DNA of 64,000 nt from an uncultured Alphaproteobacteria bacterium (GTDB lineage: Bacteria > Pseudomonadota > Alphaproteobacteria > HIMB59 > GCA-002718135), in the NCBI GenBank assembly GCA_902572735.1, contig CACGGX010000011.1, positions 1 to 64,000 of the forward strand, written 5' to 3'. Both the position numbers and the translations under genes were made by a program. Positions within the stretch are counted from its first letter, which is position 1; every line of letters starts with the position of its first letter. This document shows positions 1 to 9,101 of the stretch, piece by piece. The notes below the pieces were generated by a model, which ran no database searches, was not told the origin of the DNA, and was given only the letters and a program-made list of their open reading frames with translations.

Positions 1-2705
1 TAAATATTTTAACATTAAGTGTCGTGCGTCGTGATGGAGCAATTACTCCTTTCAAATCAGACAAAATTTCAAATGCTATAAAAAAAGCATTCCTAGCACA
101 AACAAAAATTAGAAATGATAAAAATAAGGAAAAAGAACAACAAGATGGAATTCACAAAACTGTTGAAGCTTTAACACATAAAGTTGTCTCAGCTCTAACA
201 AGAAGGATTGCTGACGGTGACATGATTCACATTGAGGATATACAAGATCAAGTGGAGTTAGCACTTATGAGGGATGAGCATCATAAAGTTGCTAGAGCAT
301 ATGTTTTGTATAGAGAACAAAGAGCGGCTTCAAGATATCACACTAAAAAACTAAAAGAACAAGTTGGAGAAAAAGCTTCTTCAATGATGGTAACCAAAAG
401 AGATGGAAGTAAAGAGCCAATTTCACTTGATAAAATAACCAATAGAGTATCTGTTCTATCGACTGGCTTAAATATTGATCCAATTGTCGTTGTTCAAAAA
501 GCTGTTCCAGGCCTATATAGTGATATTAGTTCCGTTGAAATTGATACTTATCTTGCTGAAACTGCTGCTGCTTTAACAGTTGAACATCCTGATTATTCTT
601 ATCTTGCAGCAAGAATAAAAGTAAACTCTCTACATAAAGAAACACCAGGTTTCATCATAGCAACAAAAAATTTATACGATGATGGATTGCTAAGAGAAGA
701 ATATTACAAAAAGGTGATGGAGAATGCAGATTTAATAGAGTCAGTAATTGACTATGACAAAGATTATACTTTTGATTATTTTGCTCTCACAACACTAATA
801 AGAGCATATTTATTAAAGTTCGATAATAAAACAATTGAAAGACCTCAGGATCTTTGGATGAGAGTGACTTTAACGGTTACAGGTAATGAGTTTAATTTAG
901 ATAAAATAAAAGAAACTTATAAAAGTTTATCAACTGGTATGTATACACATGCTACACCAACATTGTTTAATAGTGGACTAAAAATGCAGCAACTTTCTTC
1001 GTGCTTTTTAATAGGTATGGAGGATGATTCTATCGAAGGTATTTTTAATACTATTAAAGATTGCGCACTAATATCCAAAACTGCAGGTGGTATTGGCATG
1101 CACGCTCACAATATTAGAGGTAGTGGAAGTAGAATAAAATCAACAAATGGTAAATCTAATGGCCTCATTCCATTTCTTAAAATTTTTAATGAGACTGCTA
1201 AATCTGTGGATCAAGGTGGAGGAAAAAGAAAAGGCTCTTTTGCAGTTTACTTAGAGCCTTGGCATGCCGACATTGAAAAGTTTCTAGAACTTAGGAAAAA
1301 TACAGGTGCTGAAGAATTTAGAGCTAGAGATTTGTTCTACGCTTTATGGATACCAGATTTATTCATGAAAAGAGTAGAAAACGATGAAGAATGGACACTT
1401 ATGAGTGAGCATGAATGCCCAGGCCTTTCAGATGTATATAGTGACGAGTTTGAAAAACTTTACACAAAGTATGAAAATGAAATGAAGCATTTAGAAAAAA
1501 TTAAAGCAAGAGATTTAATGTCCAAAATCATAGAAGCGCAGATAGAAACTGGACAACCCTATATGCTTTATAAAGACTCTATCAATAATAAGTCTAACCA
1601 AAAAAATATTGGTGTCATTAAATCTTCAAACCTATGTGCAGAAATAGTTGAATACTCTGATAAGAACGAGACATCTGTATGTAACTTGGCTTCTATAGCT
1701 CTGCCAAAATTTGTAAAAAAATCAGATAAAAAATTAATATATGACTATGATGCCCTTTACGAAACTGCAAAATTAGCTACTAAAAACTTAGATGAAGTAA
1801 TTGATATTAATTTTTATCCAACTGATAAAACGGAAAGATCTAATAATAAGCATAGGCCTATAGGTTTAGGGATACAGGGACTTGCAGATGTATACTTTAA
1901 GATGGGAATAGCTTATGAATCTGAGGAAGCCAAAGAAATAAATAAATTAATTTTTGAGACGATTTACTTTGGAGCTTTAGAAGCTTCATGCGAGCTAGCA
2001 AAAGAAAAGGGAGCATACGAAACTTTTAAAAATTCACCAATTTCGGATGGTAAGTTTCAATTTGATCTGTGGAACGTTAATCCTTCTTCAAAGTGGGATT
2101 GGGATTCACTTAGAGCTAAAATTAAAGAGCACGGTGTTAGAAACTCTTTAACCACAGCTTGCATGCCAACTGCGTCAACAGGTATTATATTAGGTAATAC
2201 TGAAACATTCCAAATACAAACCTCTAATATATATAAAAGACAAACACTCTCAGGTGAGTTCCTACTTGTAAATAGATATTTAGTTAATGAACTTTCTCAA
2301 AGAGGATTGTGGAATAAAGAAATGAGAGACAAAATAATCTTAGAAAATGGATCAGTTGAAAACATAAATGAAATTCCAGCTGAGCTAAAAGAAGTTTACA
2401 AAACAGTTTGGGAAGTATCACAAAAAACAGTAATTGATATGTCAGCAGATAGAGCACCTTTTATTGATCAAACTCAATCAATGAATCTCTGGCTTTCAAC
2501 GCCTACATTTGGGAAAGTTAATTCAATGCATATGTATGCATGGAAAAAAGGCCTTAAAACAGGAATGTATTATCTAAGAAGTAGATCAGCTGTTGATGCT
2601 GTAAAAGTTACAGTTTCATCAGAAAAAGCAGCTAAAGATGCTTATATAAATACTACTATCAATCAAAACAATGAACCAGAAGATTGCGAAACTTGCAGTG
2701 CATAA
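1..2705 (+). CDS. nrdA: Class I ribonucleoside-diphosphate reductase, alpha (catalytic) subunit, 5'-truncated by window edge
   Basis: Large subunit of the aerobic ribonucleotide reductase, which makes dNTP precursors with NrdB. The frame is open to the window edge (from base 3), and the coding sense before the GTG at 24 reads like protein (SVVRRDG), so the true start lies upstream. Numbering from that GTG: two successive ATP-cone domains (about 1-105 and 122-210), the first redox Cys at 327, the N536/C538/E540 active-site triad in SNLCAE, the partner Cys at 553, a Tyr pair at 849-850 for radical transfer, and a C-terminal CETC at 888-891 that is re-reduced by glutaredoxin. Two ATP-cones in tandem are known in some NrdA proteins. 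It is followed 15 bp later by nrdB and then a glutaredoxin gene, a coherent operon. Confidence 0.95.
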   Translation, partial: NILTLSVVRRDGAITPFKSDKISNAIKKAFLAQTKIRNDKNKEKEQQDGIHKTVEALTHKVVSALTRRIADGDMIHIEDIQDQVELALMRDEHHKVARAYVLYREQRAASRYHTKKLKEQVGEKASSMMVTKRDGSKEPISLDKITNRVSVLSTGLNIDPIVVVQKAVPGLYSDISSVEIDTYLAETAAALTVEHPDYSYLAARIKVNSLHKETPGFIIATKNLYDDGLLREEYYKKVMENADLIESVIDYDKDYTFDYFALTTLIRAYLLKFDNKTIERPQDLWMRVTLTVTGNEFNLDKIKETYKSLSTGMYTHATPTLFNSGLKMQQLSSCFLIGMEDDSIEGIFNTIKDCALISKTAGGIGMHAHNIRGSGSRIKSTNGKSNGLIPFLKIFNETAKSVDQGGGKRKGSFAVYLEPWHADIEKFLELRKNTGAEEFRARDLFYALWIPDLFMKRVENDEEWTLMSEHECPGLSDVYSDEFEKLYTKYENEMKHLEKIKARDLMSKIIEAQIETGQPYMLYKDSINNKSNQKNIGVIKSSNLCAEIVEYSDKNETSVCNLASIALPKFVKKSDKKLIYDYDALYETAKLATKNLDEVIDINFYPTDKTERSNNKHRPIGLGIQGLADVYFKMGIAYESEEAKEINKLIFETIYFGALEASCELAKEKGAYETFKNSPISDGKFQFDLWNVNPSSKWDWDSLRAKIKEHGVRNSLTTACMPTASTGIILGNTETFQIQTSNIYKRQTLSGEFLLVNRYLVNELSQRGLWNKEMRDKIILENGSVENINEIPAELKEVYKTVWEVSQKTVIDMSADRAPFIDQTQSMNLWLSTPTFGKVNSMHMYAWKKGLKTGMYYLRSRSAVDAVKVTVSSEKAAKDAYINTTINQNNEPEDCETCSA

Positions 2706-2720
2706 AGAAGGAGTAATAGA

Positions 2721-3710
2721 ATGATATCAAAAGGCGTTAAATCAATTTTTCCAATAAAAAATCAAGAAATTTGGGATAGATATAAACAACATATTCAAGC
2801 CTTTTGGACAACAGAGGAAGTATCATTACAAGATGACTTAAGAGATCTTGAAACCTTAAATGATGGTGAAAAACACTTTATAAAACATGTACTTGCTTAT
2901 TTTGCTAACTCTGAGGCAATGATTAATGAAAACTTAGCAAGTAGGTTCTACAAAGAAATACTAATACCTGAAGCAAGATGCTTTATCTCAATGCAAATGT
3001 TAAATGAATCAATTCATGCAGAAATGTACGGTCTTCAAATAGAAGCTTATGTAAAAGATGCAAAAGAAAAAGATATGCTTTTTGATGCAATTCAAAATGT
3101 ACCATGCATAAACCATAAAGCACAATGGGTATCAAAATGGCTTAATGGCAGCCAAAATTTACTAACCAGATTAATAGGTTTTGGATTAGTTGAAGGTTTG
3201 TTTTTTGCAGGCTCTTTCTGTGCCATATATTATTTTAGAAAAAGAGGGTTATTACCTGGTTTAGCCTTATCTAATGATTGGATTGCAAGAGACGAAGGAA
3301 TGCACTTTAGCTTCTCATCATTAATGTTTAGGACTTTAAGAGACAAGTTTAATAATAAAACATTAACTGATGCAGATATTAGTGATTTATCTTTGATTCC
3401 TTCAGACGTACCTCAATCACAATTTGAAGAAATTGTTAGAGAAGCAGTAGCTTTTGAAAAAGAATTTGTAAAAGATGCACTACCAGTAGATTTAATTGGT
3501 ATGAATGCTGATTTAATGTGTCAATATATTGAGGCTGTTGCAGACAGAATTGCTGATCTGTTTGAATTTGACAGAGTCTTTAAAACAGAGAATCCTTTTG
3601 ATTTTATGAGAGCTTTGGATGTTCAAAACGTTACAAACTTTTTTGAAAAAAGAGTATCTGAGTACCAAAGACCTACAGATAGGGCTTTAAGTTTTGATGA
3701 AGCATTTTAA
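2721..3710 (+). CDS. nrdB: Class I ribonucleoside-diphosphate reductase, beta (radical-generating) subunit
   Basis: Ferritin-like small subunit (329 aa) that houses the dimetal centre and passes a radical to NrdA. By alignment from memory with E. coli and mouse R2, the metal ligands are E65, E96, H99, E158, E192 and H195, with the radical tyrosine at Y103 (ESIHAEMY). The first ligand is Glu where canonical class Ia proteins have Asp; Glu at this place is known in subclass Ic, but Ic lacks the tyrosine and this protein keeps it. An AAGGAG ribosome site lies just upstream. The stop codon overlaps the glutaredoxin start (TAATG). Confidence 0.95.
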   Translation: MISKGVKSIFPIKNQEIWDRYKQHIQAFWTTEEVSLQDDLRDLETLNDGEKHFIKHVLAYFANSEAMINENLASRFYKEILIPEARCFISMQMLNESIHAEMYGLQIEAYVKDAKEKDMLFDAIQNVPCINHKAQWVSKWLNGSQNLLTRLIGFGLVEGLFFAGSFCAIYYFRKRGLLPGLALSNDWIARDEGMHFSFSSLMFRTLRDKFNNKTLTDADISDLSLIPSDVPQSQFEEIVREAVAFEKEFVKDALPVDLIGMNADLMCQYIEAVADRIADLFEFDRVFKTENPFDFMRALDVQNVTNFFEKRVSEYQRPTDRALSFDEAF

Positions 3711-3949
3711 TGGAAGCAGAGATATATTCTAAAACTAATTGTGGATACTGTGATAGAGCTAAACTACGGTTAGCTAAATTTAATCCAAAGATTTATATGC
3801 TTGATACAGATTATACGAGAGAAGATTTTTTTGAAAAGTTTCCAAACGCTAAAACCTTTCCTCAAATAATTTTAAATGGTGAAAAAATTGGAGGGTATCA
3901 TGAGCTTGAAAAATGGTTTGAAATGAATACCTTTGATGAAGAATTCTAA
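3710..3949 (+). CDS. Glutaredoxin (NrdC-like), electron donor to ribonucleotide reductase
   Basis: Short thioredoxin-fold protein of 79 aa with the CGYC dithiol active site at about residues 11-14, a TFPQI cis-proline segment and a GGY glutathione-site motif. Its start codon shares bases with the nrdB stop, so it is translationally coupled to nrdB, and the natural role is reduction of the NrdA C-terminal cysteine pair. The family assignment is firm. Whether it also serves as a general cellular glutaredoxin cannot be judged here. Its 3' end is overlapped by the oppositely oriented small gene behind polA. Confidence 0.88.
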   Translation: MEAEIYSKTNCGYCDRAKLRLAKFNPKIYMLDTDYTREDFFEKFPNAKTFPQIILNGEKIGGYHELEKWFEMNTFDEEF

Positions 3950-4073
3950 ATAACCTTTTTTTTCCTTTTCTTGTGTAAGTTTTTTTATTTCTAACAATTC
4001 TTTGTTTATACTTAGGCAGTTTTAGATCTTGAGCAAAGGGATTTCTTTTCTTAATTTTTTTTTTAATTTCCAT
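3849..4073 (-). CDS. Small basic protein resembling ribosome-rescue factor ArfA; unusual 3' end
   Basis: Begins 10 nt after the polA stop, on the same strand. The first 40 or so residues are strongly basic and family-like: RNPFAQDL, then a KYKQRIVRNKK stretch and YTRKGKK. This recalls the FRQRV...KKGKGSY.RKG core of ArfA and related alphaproteobacterial small basic proteins, though I cannot search to decide. After an A8 run the frame continues for about 32 codons as antisense of the glutaredoxin gene, and that tail looks non-native. One extra A in the run would give a stop (TAG) a few codons later. So the tail may come from slippage, a sequence error or an ArfA-style non-stop design. No clear Shine-Dalgarno; it would be co-transcribed with polA. 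Confidence 0.5.
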   Translation of the reverse strand: MEIKKKIKKRNPFAQDLKLPKYKQRIVRNKKTYTRKGKKRLFRILHQRYSFQTIFQAHDTLQFFHHLKLFEERF

Positions 4074-4083
4074 AAAATGTATT

Positions 4084-6825
4084 CTAATGTGCTTGTCCCC
4101 AATGATCACCAGCACCAAAATCAACGGTGAGTGGAACTGAAAAATCTTTATATTTTAAATGTACTGACTCCATAATAGTTTTTACATTACTTACTAAATT
4201 ATCATATTTTTTACTTTCGACTTCAAAAATCAGTTCATCATGTACTTGTAAAAGCATTTGAGCCTCAATATTTTTAAGTTTTATTTCCTTATGAATTTCA
4301 ATCATTGCTAACTTAATTATATCTGCTGCACTACCTTGGATTGGTGCATTAATAGCTTGTCTTTCCGCAAAACCCCTAACAGCAAAATTCTTATCGGCAA
4401 TTCCCTTAATATTAATTTTTCTTTTAAAAATTGTTTCAACGTACTGATTTGTTTTTGCAAAATCGATTTGATAGTCCATATATTTTTTAATTTTTGGATA
4501 TTTAAGGAAATACTCATTTATATAATCTTTTGCTTCTGTATTGGAAATATCAAGTTGTTTAGCTAAACCGTATGGACTAATTCCATATAGAATACCAAAA
4601 TTAATTGCTTTTGCTTTTCTTCTATAATCATTGTTTATTTGACTATCACCTAAATTAAATATTTCTTTAGCAGTTGATGCATGAATATCTTCATTGTTTT
4701 TAAAAGCTTTAATAAAATTTTTATCACTAGAAATTTCTGCAGCTAATCTAAGCTCTATTTGAGAATAATCAAAACTGACTAATTTTTTCCCTTTACCGCT
4801 AACAAAAGCTGTTCTTATTTTTTTTCCATTTTCAGTTCTAATTGGAATATTTTGAAGATTTGGATCTGTTGAGCTTAATCTACCAGTTAAAGTATTGGCT
4901 AAACCAAATGATGTATGAACTCTACTTTTACTGTCTGTTAATCTAAATAAAGCATCTGTATAAGTTGATTTAAGTTTTGTTAATTCCCTCCAATCAATAA
5001 CGAGTTGTGCAATTTCAAATCCATCTGAGGCTAAATTACTTAAAGTTGAAGAATCAGTAGAATATGTACCTGATTTAGTTTTTTTACCGCCAGGGATTTT
5101 TAGATTAACAAATAATATCTCTCCCAATTGTTTAGGTGAACCAATATTGAACTCTTCTTTTGAAAGTTTATAAATATTCTTTTCAAGTTTTTTACTTTCA
5201 TTTTCAAATTCATTACTCAGACCTGTTAAAAACTTTTTATTTACCTCTATGCCATTTGCTTCAATTGAAGATAATACTTCAACAAGTGGCAAATCGATGT
5301 TTTTATAAACAAAATTAGCCTTTTCTTTAATTAAACGGGGATAAAGATGTTTAAAAAGCCTGAACGTTAATAGAGAATCTTCAGCAGCATAATTAATTGC
5401 ATTTTCAATAGTTACTTTATCAAAAGTAATTTCATTTTTCCCTGTGCCAACAACTTCCTTATATTTAATTGTTGAATGATTTAAGTGATTATATGATAAA
5501 TCATCCAAATTATGCTTAAAGATTCCATTATCTATTGCATAAGAAATTAACATTGTATCTGCAATTGAATTAAATTTTACTCCATACTTATTTAAAATTC
5601 TAATATCATATTTTATGTTTTGACCAATTTTTAAGATTGATTCATTTTCACATATTTTATTAATATTATTAATTACATATTTTTCCTCTAACTGATTATC
5701 AATTTTTTTAGAACCATCTGAAGTAGTATGGTTTAAAGGAATATAATAAGAAATACTTTCACTATAACAAATTGATATTCCAACTAATTTAGCTTGTTCT
5801 ATATTAAGCGAGTTAGTTTCGGTATCGATTGCGCACATGCCATTTTTTTCAATTTCCTTTAAAACTTTTTCAAAATTATTCTTAGAAGTAATTAATTTAT
5901 ACTTTGGCTCTATTTCTTTTTTTTGAAGGATATTATCATTATTACTGGATACAAATGAATTAGATTTTAATCTTTCTGATGTTGATCTAAAGCCCTGCTC
6001 TTTTAGGAATTCAAAGATTTTATTATTTTCATCTTTTAGTTCATTATAAGTTCTTATATTATCAATACTCTCAGGTATCTTGACATCTTTTTTTAGTGTT
6101 ACAAGTTCTAAACTTATTCTAATATCTTCTTCTGATTCTTTTAAAATATTTCTTCTTTTTTCTTGTTTAATTTTATCAAGATTTTTGATTAAACCATCAA
6201 TATCTTTAAATTCATTTATTAATTGGGATGCTGTCTTAGGCCCAATACCAGGAGCACCTGGAATGTTATCTACTTTGTCACCTGTTAATGCTTGGATAAA
6301 AATAACTTTATCTGGTTGAACTCCAAATTTTTCTTCAACATCTTGAATTTCTATTTTTTTGTTTTTCATTGGATCAAGCATTGTCACATTTTTACTAACA
6401 AGCTGCATTAAATCTTTATCTGAAGAAACTATTACAGTCTCAATTTTATCTTTTTCTGCTAATTTAACGTAAGAAGCGATTAAATCATCAGCCTCAAATC
6501 CCTCTATTTCTAATTGCGGTATGTTAAAGCTCTGAACACACTCTCTGATTAAAGGAAATTGTGGTATCAAATCATCAGGAGCCTCTCCTCTATTAGCCTT
6601 ATAGTCTGGATAAATTTCGTTTCTAAAATTTTCCCTTGCAGCATCAAATATAACTATCATTTTATCTTCGCTATAATCTTCTATAAGTTTAACAAGCATG
6701 TTGGTAAATCCAAAAACTGCATTGATTGGTGTTCCATCAGCACGATTCATGGGGGGGAGACCATAATAAGCTCTAAAAATATAGGCAGAACCGTCAACAA
6801 GTATCAATCTACTCTTTTTATTCAT
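4084..6825 (-). CDS. polA: DNA polymerase I
   Basis: Full-length Pol I (913 aa): 5'-3' flap nuclease domain at about 1-290 (LILVDGSAYIFRAYYGL at the start, later VSSDKDLMQLV and GDKVDNIPGAPGIGPKTA), a 3'-5' exonuclease domain at about 320-520, and the family A polymerase domain to the C-terminus. The exonuclease acidic residues are present (IDTETNS, KYDIRIL, AAEDSLLT), so proofreading is probably active. Polymerase motifs A (FDYSQIELRLA) and C (VHDELIFEV) are intact. It fills gaps in repair and processes Okazaki fragments. It is divergent from the ABC ATPase across only 31 bp of TATATA-rich DNA that must hold both promoters. Confidence 0.97.
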   Translation of the reverse strand: MNKKSRLILVDGSAYIFRAYYGLPPMNRADGTPINAVFGFTNMLVKLIEDYSEDKMIVIFDAARENFRNEIYPDYKANRGEAPDDLIPQFPLIRECVQSFNIPQLEIEGFEADDLIASYVKLAEKDKIETVIVSSDKDLMQLVSKNVTMLDPMKNKKIEIQDVEEKFGVQPDKVIFIQALTGDKVDNIPGAPGIGPKTASQLINEFKDIDGLIKNLDKIKQEKRRNILKESEEDIRISLELVTLKKDVKIPESIDNIRTYNELKDENNKIFEFLKEQGFRSTSERLKSNSFVSSNNDNILQKKEIEPKYKLITSKNNFEKVLKEIEKNGMCAIDTETNSLNIEQAKLVGISICYSESISYYIPLNHTTSDGSKKIDNQLEEKYVINNINKICENESILKIGQNIKYDIRILNKYGVKFNSIADTMLISYAIDNGIFKHNLDDLSYNHLNHSTIKYKEVVGTGKNEITFDKVTIENAINYAAEDSLLTFRLFKHLYPRLIKEKANFVYKNIDLPLVEVLSSIEANGIEVNKKFLTGLSNEFENESKKLEKNIYKLSKEEFNIGSPKQLGEILFVNLKIPGGKKTKSGTYSTDSSTLSNLASDGFEIAQLVIDWRELTKLKSTYTDALFRLTDSKSRVHTSFGLANTLTGRLSSTDPNLQNIPIRTENGKKIRTAFVSGKGKKLVSFDYSQIELRLAAEISSDKNFIKAFKNNEDIHASTAKEIFNLGDSQINNDYRRKAKAINFGILYGISPYGLAKQLDISNTEAKDYINEYFLKYPKIKKYMDYQIDFAKTNQYVETIFKRKINIKGIADKNFAVRGFAERQAINAPIQGSAADIIKLAMIEIHKEIKLKNIEAQMLLQVHDELIFEVESKKYDNLVSNVKTIMESVHLKYKDFSVPLTVDFGAGDHWGQAH

Positions 6826-6856
6826 TGTAAATTTAAATATATAAGATTTTAAATAA

Positions 6857-7795
6857 ATGTCAGAATATAAATATTCAATTGAAGCTAAAAATGTAAATAA
6901 AGTTTTTTACAAAAAATCTCAAAAAGTTAATGCTTTAATTGATTTTAGTATTAAACTAGAAAAAGGTACTATCCATGGACTATTAGGTCCTAATGGTGCT
7001 GGTAAATCAACTTTCATAAATATTCTTGGTGGTTTGGTCAAAAAAAACTCCGGTCAAGTTAATATTTGTGGAATAAATATAGATAAAAATATCAAATTAA
7101 GTAAATTTAAAATAGGAATAGTTCCTCAGGAACTTAATATTGATCCTTTCTTTTCTCCAGCAGAATTATTAGAACTGCAAGCAGGTTTATATGGGGTGCC
7201 AAAAAGCAAGAGAAAAACTGATGAAATTTTAGAAAATTTAAAATTAACTAATCAAAGAAATGCCTATGCTAGAACTTTATCTGGTGGGATGAGGCGCAGA
7301 CTACTTATTGGTAAAGCCCTAGTTCATGATCCAGAAATGATAATTTTAGACGAACCTACTGCAGGAGTAGACATTGATATAAGAAGGTCTGTATGGAATT
7401 ATGTTAAAAATATAAATAAACAAGGTAAAACTATTTGCTTAACAACTCATTACCTGGAAGAAGCTGAAAATCTTTGTGATAATATAACAATAATTAACTC
7501 TGGTAAAAAAGTTATTGAAGGTTCTAAAAATGATCTTTTGAATATTATATCTACTAAGACAGTTTCTTTTGTTTTAAATAAAAAAGAAAAAATCCCTAAA
7601 GAATTAAATGAATTTAATCCAATAATTAGTAATGAAATATTGAAACTTAGTTATGATAAAAACAAAACTAATATAAAAAAAATTATAGATATTTTAAATA
7701 ACAACCAAATAGAATTTAAAGAAATCAACACGATTGAGGGAGATCTTGAAGACGTGTTTATTAAAGTAGTTAATAAAAATGATAACACAGTCTGA
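6857..7795 (+). CDS. ABC-2 type transporter ATP-binding protein (YadG/CcmA-like), without an adjacent permease
   Basis: Cytoplasmic ATPase of 312 aa. Walker A (GPNGAGKST) lies near residue 45, the signature is LSGGMRRRLLIGKAL, Walker B is MIILDEPTAGVD, and the H-loop is LTTHYLEEA. The C-terminal 80 residues end in EGDLEDVFIKV, typical of the drug/polysaccharide/NodI-type ABC-2 exporters. Such ATPases normally pair with an ABC-2 membrane protein, but the next gene is an O-antigen-ligase-like protein whose start lies inside this gene (17 bp overlap). The partner permease is outside the window or lost. The substrate is unknown; export of an envelope glycan or lipid is a guess from context only. 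Confidence 0.87.
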   Translation: MSEYKYSIEAKNVNKVFYKKSQKVNALIDFSIKLEKGTIHGLLGPNGAGKSTFINILGGLVKKNSGQVNICGINIDKNIKLSKFKIGIVPQELNIDPFFSPAELLELQAGLYGVPKSKRKTDEILENLKLTNQRNAYARTLSGGMRRRLLIGKALVHDPEMIILDEPTAGVDIDIRRSVWNYVKNINKQGKTICLTTHYLEEAENLCDNITIINSGKKVIEGSKNDLLNIISTKTVSFVLNKKEKIPKELNEFNPIISNEILKLSYDKNKTNIKKIIDILNNNQIEFKEINTIEGDLEDVFIKVVNKNDNTV

Positions 7796-9101
7796 AAAAC
7801 TATTTAGGTATCTGTATTTATTAATTCCGTTTTTTCTTATCACTGGACCAGCAATACCAGATATCATAATAACAATAGGTTTATTTTTTGGTATTTTTTA
7901 TCTCATATATCAAAAAGAATATGATGAATTAATAAAAATCAATTTTTTTAAAATATCAATAATATTTTGGTTAAGTCTTTTATTTATAAGTTTGTTTGCC
8001 TATAACAAATATTATTCTTTTCAAGATTCTCTGATTTTTATTCGCTTTTTATTAATACCTTTTTTTTGTTATTATTTGTTTTTTAAAGATAAAAAAATTT
8101 TGAAGAAATCATTATTTATTATTCTAATTCTTGTTACATTTGTATGCTTAGATACTATGTACCAATTTCTAAATTACACATCCAAGGATGGTTTTGGGAA
8201 AGATTTATTAGGTTTCAAATCAAATTGGTATGGTAGATTAACAGGACCTTTTGGAGATGAATTGATACCTGGATCTTACATATCAAAATTGGGTTTAATA
8301 GGATTTGCATTTATTATATCTTTAAAAAAATATGAAAAAAAAATAATTTTACATTCTATATATTTATCTCTGATACTTTTAGTTACATATATTTCTGGAG
8401 AAAGAATGGCATTCGCAACATTTTCTTTAAGTTTATCAGTTTTATTGGTTTTTCTAGGTGGTTATAGAAAATCTATTTTTTTATCAATAGTTCTTGGTAT
8501 GTCATTAATTTTTTTGGCTATATATTTACATCCATTCTATAATGATTTTAAAATAATTGAATCTACTCAATACCATCAAGGTCAGAAGATAGAAAAATTT
8601 TTTCAATGCGATAATGATATAGATAAAATATGTTCAAATATAGTAAATATTCAACCTAGTTTTTATGAAATAATTAAAAATTTTAGTACATCTGCATATG
8701 GTGAGATTTATTTATTATCATATAAAATGTTCTTAGATAATCCGTTAACAGGAGTCGGTATCAATAATTTTAAATATCTATGTAATTTGAAAGAATCATA
8801 TAGAGAAATGATGGTAAATTATGACTGTGCGTCACACCCTCATAATATTTATATACAGTGGTTAGCTGAAGGTGGAGTAGTTGTATTTATAACTTTTATT
8901 TTATACTTACTTTTCCTAATTAATTTTATAATTAAAAATAATGGCGAAAAAAAATATAAAATAATTTCTTTAGTTATCATTTTAATAATGTTTTGGCCAA
9001 TTATGTCTACAGGAAGTTTAATAAAAAATTGGTACGGAGTGATAACTTTTTTTATTATTGGACTATGTATGTGTCTTAGTAATTTTAAAAAAAATTACTA
9101 A
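7779..9101 (+). CDS. O-antigen ligase / Wzy-like polytopic membrane protein
   Basis: Hydrophobic protein of 440 aa with about ten predicted membrane spans and one large hydrophilic loop after about residue 260. The loop carries ASHPHNIYIQWLAEGG, matching the PHN.Y.Q...E.G signature of the O-antigen ligase/polymerase (Wzy_C) family, and an upstream ISGERMAF segment also fits. It would act in the periplasmic leaflet, either joining O-antigen to lipid A-core or polymerising a surface glycan; sequence alone does not separate WaaL from Wzy. Its start lies inside the preceding ABC ATPase gene, implying coupled translation. It runs convergently into the GT2 gene with a 17 bp overlap. Confidence 0.8.
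   Translation: MITQSEKLFRYLYLLIPFFLITGPAIPDIIITIGLFFGIFYLIYQKEYDELIKINFFKISIIFWLSLLFISLFAYNKYYSFQDSLIFIRFLLIPFFCYYLFFKDKKILKKSLFIILILVTFVCLDTMYQFLNYTSKDGFGKDLLGFKSNWYGRLTGPFGDELIPGSYISKLGLIGFAFIISLKKYEKKIILHSIYLSLILLVTYISGERMAFATFSLSLSVLLVFLGGYRKSIFLSIVLGMSLIFLAIYLHPFYNDFKIIESTQYHQGQKIEKFFQCDNDIDKICSNIVNIQPSFYEIIKNFSTSAYGEIYLLSYKMFLDNPLTGVGINNFKYLCNLKESYREMMVNYDCASHPHNIYIQWLAEGGVVVFITFILYLLFLINFIIKNNGEKKYKIISLVIILIMFWPIMSTGSLIKNWYGVITFFIIGLCMCLSNFKKNY

Noticed and set aside
24-26. GTG at 24 as the real nrdA start
   Set aside because: The frame is open to the window edge, and the preceding codons (SVV before RRDG) belong to the ATP-cone consensus, so the gene is simply cut off.
2979-3030. First impression that NrdB lacks its radical tyrosine
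   Set aside because: Aligning on E96-S-I-H99-A-E-M-Y103 shows the tyrosine in the correct place; only the first metal ligand differs.
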